Assembly: GCA_017615325.1 (NCBI GenBank) | Contig: JAGAAI010000060.1 | Span: 1 to 56,975 of the forward strand | Length of the DNA: 56,975 nt | Origin: Clostridiales bacterium | GTDB lineage: Bacteria > Bacillota > Clostridia > Saccharofermentanales > Saccharofermentanaceae | Direction: 5' to 3' | Shown here: in pieces, positions 17,769 to 26,809 of the stretch | Position numbering within the stretch: position 1 is the first letter of the stretch | Layout of the letters: each line of letters opens with the position of its first letter | Position numbers and translations under genes: made by a program | Notes under the pieces: model-generated | Told to the model about the DNA's origin: nothing | Databases searched by the model: none | Seen by the model: only the letters and a program-made list of their open reading frames with translations

Positions 17769-20700
17769 ATGAGGACACACATATCCAAAAGGACAAAGAT
17801 TTTTGCTGCGGTATTGGCTGTTCTGACGGCGACATCGGTGTTGATGAATACTGCGGGTGCATCTGTTAAGGCAGATTCCGCTTTAGCACCCGAAAATTCT
17901 TATCCTCTTTGGCTTGGCAATACCCAGGTAACGAATATCAATCAGGATAATATCCTGGGTGACGGCAAGGCAAGCTACGATCCTGATACCAAAACCCTGA
18001 CTCTTGACGATCCTGTAATTGCAGGTGAATACGATAGGAACGGCGATCTATGTAAGATATATTCTTCAGATGTTCTTACCATCAGGGGAAAAGTCGATCT
18101 TGAGGGCAACGGATACGGTATTGTCTCGGAAAAGGACTTGATATTTGAAGACGCCGATATCCATGCGCAAATGCGTAAAAGACCTGTCTATTCAATTGGT
18201 AATCTATCCGTAAAGGGCGGAACAATGAACCTCAGATCCGAAGAATTCTGTATCTACTCCCATAAGACGGTTAATATAGAAAATGCAGAAATATCTGTTA
18301 TCGGAAAATATGGTTTGTATGCCCTTTATATGCTCAGGATAAGCGGAGGAACAATTACTTCCGATTGTACGGTCGAAGGCATCTATTCCAGTGATGGAGG
18401 TATCACCATTGAGAATAATGCCGTTGTTGATGTTAAGGGAACAGCGACAAGAAGTGATGGGATCTATGATCTTTCCAGGGTCGGTACCAGTATATCTGAC
18501 TCAAGAGTCACAGCAAGCGGCAGTGATTACGGAATATATTCTGAAAAACTGACGGTCACTTCCTCGAATATTACCGCAAATGGTGCAGTTGCAGGAATAC
18601 ATAGTAAAGAGAATCTGGTCATCAAAGACAGTACTGTAAATGCTTCGGGCAGCAAGGAGAATGAAGGTTGTGGGATAAGGGTTTATAAGGATATCGAGAT
18701 CGAAGGAGGTCAGATAGACGTCCAAGGATCCATGTATGGTATATATTCGAAAAACAATGAAGGATCCAAGCCTTTCTCAATCCGGAATGCGATAGTAACT
18801 GCTAAAGGCAAATGTGCTGTCTATTCAGCAAAGGAGATTGTCGTCAGGAATTCCGAGATTACCGCTAACGGAGTAAATGTAGGCGAATATAATGTAAGAG
18901 GAAATACATCAACAGATGAAATGCGGTTAGGCGCATATGGTATCCTTGCAGAGAATGGATTAGATCTCGGTAATTCCGTTGTCAGTCTGTTTTCAGATAA
19001 CGACTCAAAGGTTAATATCAGCAACGGTCAGAACATACCTGTTTACAGTAAAGGACTCCTGTCAAAGGATTATTTCACAGTTACTGATTCCCAAGTTGAT
19101 ATAAACGGAAAAAACAGTGCAGAGATCACTCTTGCAGATGGCAAGACATCGGATGTGCAGTCTATGGGAATCAATGTTCAAGGGAATTTCACGGTCAGCA
19201 CAAGTAAGGTCACTATCGGTGCATCGGGGGATAATGCAGTAAGTCACCATATAGGAGGTCATCTTACAATCAATTCTCCCTGCCAGGTCAAGTTCCCTTT
19301 GGGGGCAATTGTTGAAGATAATGTCATATATTCTTCTGACGGAACAACAGTGCCTACGAATATAGTTATCGGAGATCAGACGCAATATTACAAAGTAACG
19401 TATAAACTGGTTAACGGCAAATGGGCAGACGGAACGACGGAAGATAAGACTGAACTCGTCCGTAATGGCAATAATCCGGTGCGCGTGCCGTCCGGTATGA
19501 CCGCATCCGAAGGTTACTGCGGCGGTGCATGGGATAATGAACCTTCAGAACAGACGATTGCCGAAGATTCCACCTTCACATATACGTTTGTTGAAGAGAA
19601 GACCTTAACAGTCCACTGGTCTTCCATTGACGGTCTCGATGTTATGGAACCTATGGTCTTCAAGGTCCCTAAGGGCGGAACTTTTGCGGATGCCCTTGCA
19701 TCGACAGGCAAGGAATATGGTGGCTCGACCGGTAAGGATTACTTCACCAGGGAAGGCTATGTGGAAGCGGATACACTCTTCCACGAGAAACCGATAACAG
19801 ATTGCGCCGATATGGCCGAGATCGAAGCCAACAGGATCTACCCGGCTGCGGTCATCAATGAAGATACGGAAGTATATGCCATCATGTTGAAAGCCATCGG
19901 CGAAGCACCTGATGTAACGATCGGCGTGCCCGTATGCGGAACCCTGGTTACAACAGAAGGCGATACTGACCCCGTTCAGACCAACAGCCCCGTGATCACC
20001 GTTCCTTCCGGTAAGCATTATGAATTCGAAGAAGACGACCGGGATGCTTGGTGGACAAACATGCCCGACGGCAGTGGCTTCTTCGAAGGAACAATGGAAG
20101 GAGGCAAGACCTATAATGCGATAATCTGGCTTACAGCTGAATTCGGTTACTACTTCGATCAGGGAATTACCGAAGTTACTAATGGCGAGATCGTCGTAAA
20201 CGGTCTTCCCGGAAGCTGGCTCTATGATGTAACTGTGAAGGTCACCGCAGTTCACGTTGAAGGAGAACCTGCCAACGAGAACAATGTAGATCCTACCTGT
20301 ACCCAAGACGGCTCATACGACATCGTTGTCCGCTGCACCAAGTGTAATGAAGTGCTCTCAAGTGAACATAAGATAGAAGATGCGCTTGGCCACGATTGGG
20401 GTGAGTGGGTAGTTACCAAGGAGCCTACAGTCGATGAAGAAGGCATCAAGACCCGTGAGTGCTCAAGATGTAATGAAACAGAGACATATAGTATAGATAA
20501 GCTGACGCCTACACCAACTGAGCCCGCTAAGCCTACACCTGCAGAACCCACAAAGGCTGCAGAGCCTACAAAGGCAGCAGAGCCTACAAAGGCAGCAGAG
20601 CCTACAAAGGCTACAGAACCTACGAAGGCTGCAGAACCTACGAAGGCTGCAGAACCTACGAAGGCTGCGACCGTTACTCTTACACTTAATAAGAAAGATC

Positions 20701-21443
20701 TGACTGTTGTCTGTGGCAAGACCGATTCTTTGAAGGCAACGCTTATTGGCGCAACCGGCAAGATCACCTGGAAGTCTTCTGACACGAAGATCGCTGCAGT
20801 TGATGCCAACGGCAAGATCTCCGCCAAGATGGCAGGACAGGTAACCATCACCGCGACTGCCGCCGGTAAGAAGGCTGAATGTAAGGTTACAGTCCTCTAC
20901 AAGGATGTAACCAATACCAAAGACTTCTGGTATGCTCCTACCAACTATCTGACAGCCAAAGGTGTGGTCAAGGGTTACGACAAGCAGACGAATTTCAAGC
21001 CTGCCAACGACTGCACGAGAGCCCAGATGGTGACCTTCCTCTACAGGCTCCAGGGAGAACCCAAGACCAAGTCCGCGACATGCAGATTCAAGGATGTTAA
21101 GAAGACGGATTATTTCTTCAAGCCTGTTATCTGGGCAGTTGAGAACGGGATCACCACCGGTGTATCCAAGGAGAAGTTTGCTCCTCAGGGTGTATGCACC
21201 AGAGCCCAGACTGTTACCTTCCTTTGGAGGATGGCAAAGAAGCCTGCGCCCGCTGCCAAGACCTGCAAGTTTAAGGACGTTAAGGCCAAGGATTATTACT
21301 ATAAGCCTGTAATCTGGGCGTCCGAGAAAAAGATCGTAGAAGGATATAAGGACGGAACATTCAGGCCCCAGGGCAAGTGCCTTAGGCGCCAGATGGTAAC
21401 CTTCCTATATAAATACGATAAATTCGTTAACGGGAAAGGATGA
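17769..21443 (+). CDS. Large secreted SLH-domain surface protein with beta-helix region
   Basis: A 1224-aa exported wall protein. A signal peptide (about 1-36, cut near SVKA) is followed by about 480 residues of beta-helix/carbohydrate-binding-like repeats, with recurring 'YGIYS', 'I.NS.ITANG' turns. Next come a region with InlB-like and HGGT-type segments, a zinc-like CxxC pair (CTKCNEVL / CSRCNE) near 850-900, a Thr/Lys/Pro/Glu linker of seven EPTKAA repeats, an Ig-like Big_2 domain (KITWKSSDTKIAAVDANGKI), and three SLH domains at the C-terminus (NFKPANDCTRAQMVTFLYR and two more). SLH domains dock onto secondary wall polymer. Ligand unknown. Confidence 0.85.
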   Translation: MRTHISKRTKIFAAVLAVLTATSVLMNTAGASVKADSALAPENSYPLWLGNTQVTNINQDNILGDGKASYDPDTKTLTLDDPVIAGEYDRNGDLCKIYSSDVLTIRGKVDLEGNGYGIVSEKDLIFEDADIHAQMRKRPVYSIGNLSVKGGTMNLRSEEFCIYSHKTVNIENAEISVIGKYGLYALYMLRISGGTITSDCTVEGIYSSDGGITIENNAVVDVKGTATRSDGIYDLSRVGTSISDSRVTASGSDYGIYSEKLTVTSSNITANGAVAGIHSKENLVIKDSTVNASGSKENEGCGIRVYKDIEIEGGQIDVQGSMYGIYSKNNEGSKPFSIRNAIVTAKGKCAVYSAKEIVVRNSEITANGVNVGEYNVRGNTSTDEMRLGAYGILAENGLDLGNSVVSLFSDNDSKVNISNGQNIPVYSKGLLSKDYFTVTDSQVDINGKNSAEITLADGKTSDVQSMGINVQGNFTVSTSKVTIGASGDNAVSHHIGGHLTINSPCQVKFPLGAIVEDNVIYSSDGTTVPTNIVIGDQTQYYKVTYKLVNGKWADGTTEDKTELVRNGNNPVRVPSGMTASEGYCGGAWDNEPSEQTIAEDSTFTYTFVEEKTLTVHWSSIDGLDVMEPMVFKVPKGGTFADALASTGKEYGGSTGKDYFTREGYVEADTLFHEKPITDCADMAEIEANRIYPAAVINEDTEVYAIMLKAIGEAPDVTIGVPVCGTLVTTEGDTDPVQTNSPVITVPSGKHYEFEEDDRDAWWTNMPDGSGFFEGTMEGGKTYNAIIWLTAEFGYYFDQGITEVTNGEIVVNGLPGSWLYDVTVKVTAVHVEGEPANENNVDPTCTQDGSYDIVVRCTKCNEVLSSEHKIEDALGHDWGEWVVTKEPTVDEEGIKTRECSRCNETETYSIDKLTPTPTEPAKPTPAEPTKAAEPTKAAEPTKAAEPTKATEPTKAAEPTKAAEPTKAATVTLTLNKKDLTVVCGKTDSLKATLIGATGKITWKSSDTKIAAVDANGKISAKMAGQVTITATAAGKKAECKVTVLYKDVTNTKDFWYAPTNYLTAKGVVKGYDKQTNFKPANDCTRAQMVTFLYRLQGEPKTKSATCRFKDVKKTDYFFKPVIWAVENGITTGVSKEKFAPQGVCTRAQTVTFLWRMAKKPAPAAKTCKFKDVKAKDYYYKPVIWASEKKIVEGYKDGTFRPQGKCLRRQMVTFLYKYDKFVNGKG
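20544..20669 (+). repeat. Seven tandem 18-bp repeats coding EPTKAA
   Basis: Seven consecutive copies of GARCCNACRAAGGCNRCR, in frame, encode the flexible linker between the body of the surface protein and its Ig-like/SLH end. One copy has Thr in place of the last Ala. The near-identical DNA makes the copy number prone to slippage. Confidence 0.9.
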
Positions 21444-21582
21444 TTTTTCAGACTATAATTTCCTCCCGATAGGGGGCGTAAAGCCTTATAAAATCTGTTG
21501 GAAATTAACCTGAAAATCTCTATAATATATGAGTGATAAAAATCGCATTCAATGCGAAAAAACGACAAAGGAGCGGTAAAAA

Positions 21583-22203
21583 ATGGAAATCAAAAAAGTA
21601 ACTGATCCGTCATTTAAGAAGTACGGTAAGATCATCGAAGGTATAGATTTTTCTGAGATCCTGGCTAATCTGGAAGCTCTTCCGATGCCTGCAGAAGGCG
21701 TTGAGTATTTCCCCGGTGTAGCTGAGCTCGAGTCTACCCCTGCAACAAAGATCATCTCCGAGAGCCTTTACGGCGGAATGCCCATCCAGATCGGTATGTG
21801 CAACGGACACAATAAGGCACTCAATGCTGTTGAGTATCACAGGGATTCTGAGATCAACGTAGCTCTCTATGACATGGTCCTTCTCATCGGTGAGTTGAAG
21901 GACATCACAGATGACTTCACATATGACACATCCAAGATCGAGGCATTCCTCGTTCCTGCAGGCGTTGCAGTAGAGATGTATGCAACAACACTTCACTATG
22001 CTCCCTGCCATGTTGAGGACAAGGGCTTCAAGGCTGTAGTCGTACTCCCCAAGGGAACAAACTACGATCTTACTTTCAAGCCTGATTCCACAAAGGAAGA
22101 CAAGCTCTTAACAGCTGTCAACAAGTGGCTCATCGCTCATGAAGATGCAAAGATCGACGGCGCATTCAACGGCCTCGTAGGTGAGAACATCACGATCGCA
22201 TAA
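21583..22203 (+). CDS. DUF4867 family protein
   Basis: A 206-aa cytoplasmic protein that I recognise as DUF4867: KVTDPSFKKYGKIIEG at the start, ESLYGGMPIQIGMCNGHN and VEYHRDSEINVALYDMVLL in the middle. The beta-rich pattern with conserved His and Glu (EYHRDSEIN) suggests a cupin-like fold. Function is not established. It uses codons typical of well-expressed genes, has a good ribosome site (AAAGGAG, nine bases), and stands alone with its own terminator. Confidence 0.75.
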   Translation: MEIKKVTDPSFKKYGKIIEGIDFSEILANLEALPMPAEGVEYFPGVAELESTPATKIISESLYGGMPIQIGMCNGHNKALNAVEYHRDSEINVALYDMVLLIGELKDITDDFTYDTSKIEAFLVPAGVAVEMYATTLHYAPCHVEDKGFKAVVVLPKGTNYDLTFKPDSTKEDKLLTAVNKWLIAHEDAKIDGAFNGLVGENITIA

Positions 22204-22227
22204 AGAAAGTTTAGAAGAAAGATAAAT

Positions 22228-22272
22228 GGGCTGTCTCAGGAGTGATGTGTTTCACTTTTGAGGCAGCCTTTT
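22228..22272 (+). terminator. Terminator of the DUF4867 gene
   Basis: GGCTGTCTCA pairs with TGAGGCAGCC (22259-22268) with an inner AGTGA/TCACT stem, then TTTT. Confidence 0.8.
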
Positions 22273-22291
22273 ACTATATTGATAAGACCTT

Positions 22292-22354
22292 GTGCTCCAA
22301 ATCTTCATTTTCGGGAGTTTGGAGCACTGATCTGCACAATGATCGTGCTCCAAA
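22292..22354. repeat. Three alternating copies of a 10-bp element
   Basis: GTGCTCCAAA occurs at 22292-22301, as its complement TTTGGAGCAC at 22318-22327, and again forward at 22345-22354. The middle copy can pair with either flank, giving mutually exclusive hairpins. The region lies between two convergent genes, and no gene is seen in 22273-22446. Confidence 0.7.
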
Positions 22355-22446
22355 CTGTCTCAGCAGGACTTTTGGCACATAATAGTTTTTCCCCGGTTAT
22401 CGAAAATCGCTTGTTTAGTACCACACCCGGAAAACGTTCTAATGTT

Positions 22447-22629
22447 TTAATACTGTTCTTTTGTCCCGCCTGCATTTGCTGCGGAGCATGAGCGTTTTTT
22501 GTTCTTCATCATGCACTCCGCGCAGTTCCCGCAGCAGGGGGATGTCTTCTTGCGCCTTAAGGCAAGGATCACGGCTCCTGCGAGGAGGAGGACTATAAGG
22601 ATGATGAGGATGATGTCTGCAGGGTTCAC
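22447..22629 (-). CDS. FeoB-associated Cys-rich membrane protein
   Basis: A 60-aa protein with one transmembrane helix (DIILIILIVLLLAGAVILAL) and a Cys-rich cytoplasmic tail (CCGNCAEC...C), the typical companion of FeoB in Firmicutes. Start is a GTG overlapping the FeoB stop (GTGA), with AGGAGG six bases upstream; longer readings in this frame run into FeoB. The role is unproven, possibly iron handling at the inner face of the transporter. Confidence 0.85.
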   Translation of the reverse strand: MNPADIILIILIVLLLAGAVILALRRKKTSPCCGNCAECMMKNKKRSCSAANAGGTKEQY

Positions 22630-24971
22630 AGCAAGCCTCCTATAAGCAGCATAATCAGCCTGAATACAAGGCTTACGATCCATGCGAGGATGCATTGCCA
22701 GATGACTAATCCGGCGGACCACTTCCAGCCGAGTTCACGCCTGACGGAAGCGATCGCCGCAACGCAGGGAGTGTAGAGGAGACTGAAGACCAGAAGTGTT
22801 CCGGCTTCGATCGTGCCCAATACGGAAGTGATGCCACCCTGTGAATTGAAGAGGACTTCAAGAACCGATACAACGCTTTCCTTTGCCATGAAACCGCTGA
22901 TTAGAGATGTGACTATGCGCCAGTCGTCAAGGCCTAAAGGCTTCATAAGAGGTGCAATGAAGCCGGATATCATGGCCATGATGCTCTCGGAGGAATCCGC
23001 TACGAGATTGAACCTCAGGTCGAAGCTTTGCAGGAACCATACGACAACGGTCGCGATCAGGATCACGGAGAATGCCTTCTGCAAAAAATCCTTGGCTTTT
23101 TCCCACATGAGCTGCAGGGTGGACCTGATGCTGGGGAGCCTGTAGTTGGGAAGTTCCATTACGAAGGGAGCCGCTTCTCCGCGGAAGAGGATCTTCTTAT
23201 AGACGAAGGCAATGAGGATGCCGATGATGATGCTCAAAAGGTAAAGGCCTGTCATGATGAAGCCGCCCTTGCCCGGGAAGAAGGCGCTTACAAAGAATGC
23301 ATAGATGGGGAGCTTCGCCGTACAGCTCATGAAGGGCGTTAAGATGATCGTCATCTTACGGTCCCTGTCTGAAGGCAGCGTCCTCGTTGACATGACGGCA
23401 GGCACCGTGCATCCGAAGCCTATGAGGAGAGGTACGATCGATCTTCCCGAAAGGCCGATCCTCCGGAGGAGCTTATCCATGAAGAATGCGATCCTGGCAA
23501 TATATCCGCTGTCTTCCAGCAAGGAAAGGAAGAAGAACATTACGACGACGATGGGAAGGAAGCTCAACACGCTTCCGACACCTTCGAAGATGCCGTCTAT
23601 TATGAGACTGTGTATGACATCGTTTACATTAGCCGAGGCGAGAGCCTTATCCGTTGCTTCGGTAAGGAAGCCGATCCCCTGCTCCAGGAGCCATTGGAGT
23701 CCTGCGCCTATTACATTGAAAGTGAGGAAGAAGACTGCTGCCATGATAAGGATGAAGATCGGGATGGCGGTGAACTTGCCCGTGAGTATACGGTCGATCT
23801 TCTCGGACCTTACGCGCTCCCTGTTCAGGACCGGTTTGGTAACGCAGGAAGATGAGATCTGCATGATATAAGCAAATCTCATTTCAGCGACTGCCGCCTG
23901 TGGATCCTTTCCCGTATCCTGTTCGACCCTTACCCTGATGTGATCAAGGAGCTCCTTTTCGTTGTCAGCCAGATTCAGCTGGTCCAATATGAGTTCATCG
24001 CCTTCGAGCGCCTTGCAGGCAGCAAATCTTAAAGGAAGTCCTTTGTCTTTTGCTTTCTGTTCGATCAAGTGTTCGACGGCGTGGATGGAACTGTGGATCG
24101 GGCTGTCGGGTGCGCAGAAATCCTGCTCCAGAGGTTTTTCGCAATACTTGGCGATATGGATGGCGTGTGAGATGAGCTCTGATATGCCCTGGTTCTTTGC
24201 GGCGCTGATGGGAACTACGGGGACTCCCAATATCTCTTCCATCCTGTTGATGTCAACGGAACCGCCGTTGCCCGTAAGCTCGTCCATCATGTTGAGGGCC
24301 ACGACGACCGGCCTGTCTGTCTCGAGAAGCTGCATCGTAAGATAGAGATTGCGTTCGATGTTTGTGGAGTCGATGATGTTGATGATGGCATCGGGCTTAT
24401 CGACAAGGACAAAATCCCTTGATACGATCTCCTCCTTGGAATAGGGAGACATTGAGTAGATGCCGGGAAGATCGGTTATAACTGTCTTATCGTGTCCTAT
24501 TATCGCTCCGTCCTTGCGGTCGACCGTAACGCCGGGGAAGTTTCCGACATGCTGGTTGGATCCGGTAAGACGGTTAAAGAGAGTCGTTTTGCCGCTGTTC
24601 TGATTGCCGACAAGGGCGAAGGTCAGGACGTGATCGTCAGGGAGAGGTTTTTCGTGTTTCTTGTCGTGATGGATACCGGGCTCACCGAGATTCGGGTGGG
24701 CAACTTTTGATTTCCGCTTATCGCGTCCGGCATCGGCCTCTTTAGCTTCAACCGGTGTTACGGTGATCTTGTCAGCATCTTCAAGTCTTAAAGATAATTC
24801 ATATCCATGGATCCTGATCTCGACGGGGTCACCCATGGGCGCGAATTTTACGATTGTTATCTTAGCTCCGGGGATGATGCCCATGTCCAAAAGATGCTGG
24901 CGCAGGGCTCCCTTGCCACCGACTTCTACGACCAGGCAGCTCTGGCCTTCTTTAAGCTCTCCTAAAGTCAT
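22626..24971 (-). CDS. feoB: Ferrous iron transporter, FeoA-FeoB fusion
   Basis: About 781 aa. Residues 1-75 are a complete FeoA SH3-like domain (MTLGELKEGQSCLVV...). After a charged linker comes the FeoB G domain with G1 GNQNSGKTT, G2 region NFPGVTVDRKDG, G3 DLPGIYSM and G4 NMMD, then the membrane domain with two Gate motifs (GFGCTVPAVMSTR and TPCVAAIASVRRELG). It imports Fe(II). The start is the ATG at 24971, with GGAG seven bases upstream; a longer ORF start at 25037 would lie on the -10 box. Fused FeoA-FeoB is known in some anaerobes. The Cys-rich partner gene follows directly. Confidence 0.93.
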   Translation of the reverse strand: MTLGELKEGQSCLVVEVGGKGALRQHLLDMGIIPGAKITIVKFAPMGDPVEIRIHGYELSLRLEDADKITVTPVEAKEADAGRDKRKSKVAHPNLGEPGIHHDKKHEKPLPDDHVLTFALVGNQNSGKTTLFNRLTGSNQHVGNFPGVTVDRKDGAIIGHDKTVITDLPGIYSMSPYSKEEIVSRDFVLVDKPDAIINIIDSTNIERNLYLTMQLLETDRPVVVALNMMDELTGNGGSVDINRMEEILGVPVVPISAAKNQGISELISHAIHIAKYCEKPLEQDFCAPDSPIHSSIHAVEHLIEQKAKDKGLPLRFAACKALEGDELILDQLNLADNEKELLDHIRVRVEQDTGKDPQAAVAEMRFAYIMQISSSCVTKPVLNRERVRSEKIDRILTGKFTAIPIFILIMAAVFFLTFNVIGAGLQWLLEQGIGFLTEATDKALASANVNDVIHSLIIDGIFEGVGSVLSFLPIVVVMFFFLSLLEDSGYIARIAFFMDKLLRRIGLSGRSIVPLLIGFGCTVPAVMSTRTLPSDRDRKMTIILTPFMSCTAKLPIYAFFVSAFFPGKGGFIMTGLYLLSIIIGILIAFVYKKILFRGEAAPFVMELPNYRLPSIRSTLQLMWEKAKDFLQKAFSVILIATVVVWFLQSFDLRFNLVADSSESIMAMISGFIAPLMKPLGLDDWRIVTSLISGFMAKESVVSVLEVLFNSQGGITSVLGTIEAGTLLVFSLLYTPCVAAIASVRRELGWKWSAGLVIWQCILAWIVSLVFRLIMLLIGGLL

Positions 24972-25157
24972 TATATGCTCCGATCTATCACAGATATCTT
25001 TGGCGGAAGATATTTGCGTCCTGTTTTTCAGTCCCATTATATATAGATAAGTTCCGTCTGGGAATAGGCAGTTAGCATAAACTAATTGATCGAAAAGAGA
25101 TCTCTGGCGGTTGAGTCAGTTTCAACCGACCGTTGTTTGAAATGACGATGAACATGA

Positions 25158-25185
25158 GATATCCTGTAGTTAACATCGGGATATC
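25158..25185. promoter_or_regulatory. Inverted repeat before the XRE regulator gene
   Basis: GATATCC (25158-25164) and GGATATC (25179-25185) flank a 14-base spacer and end 20 bases before the XRE gene. It is a candidate self-operator or leader hairpin. The 168-base divergent gap also holds GGTTGA/TCAACC (about 25110-25128) and the feoB -10. Confidence 0.4.
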
Positions 25186-25205
25186 GGAATACAAAGGAGA
25201 GTAAC

Positions 25206-26252
25206 ATGAGCAACAGCATAGGCAAGAACATAAAACACTTCCGTAAGAGCAAGGGCTTCACTCAGGAGGAACTCGCTGACCTTCTTAACATCACTCCCCA
25301 GGCGGTCAGCAAGTGGGAGTCAGAAGCAGGTCTTCCTGATGTGTCTATGCTGATCCCCCTGGCAAAAGTCCTGGGTGTAACTACCGACCAGCTCTTAGGT
25401 TACGACACCTTGTCTGAGAATGAGGAAGTAACTGCAAGGGTAAAGGAGAATTGCGACAGGATCAGGAGTAACAAAGAGAGAGCCGAGAGGACCCTTGAGA
25501 TCTGCGAATACTTATCGACCGAGACGAATCTTAATCCAAGCAATTTCGAGATAATAAAGGACTATGTACAGGAGACAGCCAACTTAAGCATGTACGAAGA
25601 TCCCGTTCTGGAAGGTTATTTCCAGGATGAGCCCGAACGCATCCGGAAGATATACAGTGACTGCATCAGGAAGGGAGCATATCTTATAAGCCACTCGACA
25701 GACAGAGACCTGATCGATAAGACCCACTATGCTTTGGCCTGGATCTATATCCATCAGAAAGACTTCGATAAGGCAAGAGACCATATCAACGTCTTGCCGG
25801 GACTGTCGACGGGAAGCATAAGAGAGAATATAGATATGGAACTGGTCTTTTTCGAGTCAGGCTTTGACAAGATGAAAGGGAAGATAAAGGACAATTCTGT
25901 CATGCTCTTCCTCCTGGTTGCCACAATGCTCAACACCATCTCCGAAAACTACGGCTGGTGGGGAGAGGCCGAAGAGGCATATGAGATCTGTGACTGGTGT
26001 GAAAACATCATCAAGGCATTCGCCGGCAAGAGGGATTTCGTAGATACGGATAAGTATCTTAGAGCCAGACGATGTGTTGCCTTTTTCAGGATGGTCGCTG
26101 CAAAGAAAGCGGGAGACCAGGCCTATGCCGAACAGTTATATGCGAAGTTTGCTGAGGACATCAAGTCCGAAGGTTTGACAGAAGAAGAGCAACAAAGGAT
26201 AATGGAGATGTTAAATAACGACATCGCTTACTATTCCAGGTACGATTCTTAA
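25206..26252 (+). CDS. XRE-family regulator with helical C-terminal domain
   Basis: A 348-aa protein. HTH_3 at residues 1-65 (GFTQEELADLLNITPQAVSK is the recognition region), followed by about 270 residues of alpha-helix with TPR-like spacing (THYALAWIYIHQKDFDKARDHI). AAAGGAG is the ribosome site. The downstream small-peptide/radical SAM genes begin 66 bases later on the same strand, so it may control them; the HTH-plus-TPR design recalls peptide-sensing RRNPP regulators, but that is inference. Confidence 0.82.
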   Translation: MSNSIGKNIKHFRKSKGFTQEELADLLNITPQAVSKWESEAGLPDVSMLIPLAKVLGVTTDQLLGYDTLSENEEVTARVKENCDRIRSNKERAERTLEICEYLSTETNLNPSNFEIIKDYVQETANLSMYEDPVLEGYFQDEPERIRKIYSDCIRKGAYLISHSTDRDLIDKTHYALAWIYIHQKDFDKARDHINVLPGLSTGSIRENIDMELVFFESGFDKMKGKIKDNSVMLFLLVATMLNTISENYGWWGEAEEAYEICDWCENIIKAFAGKRDFVDTDKYLRARRCVAFFRMVAAKKAGDQAYAEQLYAKFAEDIKSEGLTEEEQQRIMEMLNNDIAYYSRYDS

Positions 26253-26318
26253 ACTTTGCAACATTTTGTGTTTTTCTGTTGTATATAGGGTAAGAAGCCG
26301 GACAGGAGGGCACACAAA

Positions 26319-26576
26319 ATGAAGATCACACAGTCCAGAGATTATAAGAAGCCTCTGTATGCAATAGGACTTACAACCGCTTTGGTCGCAACTGCCGTAA
26401 CAGGCTGCGGACCCATAGGCTATGCAGGAGATATTCAGGTTCCGACAAGCGAGACGACTGAAGAAGTTCAGCTCGCAGGAGAAGTGGATGTAGGACCTGA
26501 TGAGACCGAGTGCACCACGGAAGAAAGTCTGGTAGAGCTGGATGGTGAAGTTGCAGTAGCTCCTTCTGATTCATAA
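26319..26576 (+). CDS. Small lipoprotein-like peptide 1 (candidate radical SAM substrate)
   Basis: An 85-aa peptide. The N-terminus is a lipoprotein signal (KKPLYAIGLTTALVATAVTGC, Cys at about 30). The acidic remainder contains three copies of a degenerate 12-residue motif: YAGDIQVPTSET, LAGEVDVGPDET and LDGEVAVAPSDS, consensus x[AD]G[DE][IV]xVxP.[ED][TS]. The paralogue follows 14 bases later and a radical SAM/SPASM enzyme after that. AGGAGG nine bases upstream supports translation. No family is recognised. It may be a modified precursor peptide or simply a tiny lipoprotein. Confidence 0.75.
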   Translation: MKITQSRDYKKPLYAIGLTTALVATAVTGCGPIGYAGDIQVPTSETTEEVQLAGEVDVGPDETECTTEESLVELDGEVAVAPSDS

Positions 26577-26590
26577 GAAGGAGGCCTGCC

Positions 26591-26803
26591 ATGAATATCA
26601 AACCGCTTAAAGAGTATAGCAAGCCCCTCTATGCCATAGGCATTGCATCTGCCCTCACGGCACTTGCCCTGACGGGATGTACGGATCCGAATGATAAAGG
26701 AGATAAGGAAGTTGACTATGCCGGCGGCCTGGCCATATGCGCTGAAGAAACTTCCGAGACAAAACCGACAATTAATACCCTGGAACTTGAGGGAATGATA
26801 TAA
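26591..26803 (+). CDS. Small lipoprotein-like peptide 2 (paralogue of peptide 1)
   Basis: A 70-aa peptide whose N-terminus (YSKPLYAIGIASALTALALTGC) is plainly homologous to peptide 1. The mature part is shorter, with one full motif copy (YAGGLAICAEET, containing a second Cys) and a partial one (ELEGMI) at the extreme C-terminus. AGGAGG precedes the start, and the radical SAM gene begins seven bases after its stop. Duplication with divergence is the simplest origin. Confidence 0.75.
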   Translation: MNIKPLKEYSKPLYAIGIASALTALALTGCTDPNDKGDKEVDYAGGLAICAEETSETKPTINTLELEGMI

Positions 26804-26809
26804 AGCGTT

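Noticed and set aside
20544..20669. Seven 18-bp repeats as a possible CRISPR array
   Set aside because: No spacers; contiguous in-frame repeats coding a protein linker.
20252..20851. Valine/alanine-rich minus-strand frame with repeated AFVGSA
   Set aside because: It is the exact complement of the EPTKAA linker repeats of the surface protein.
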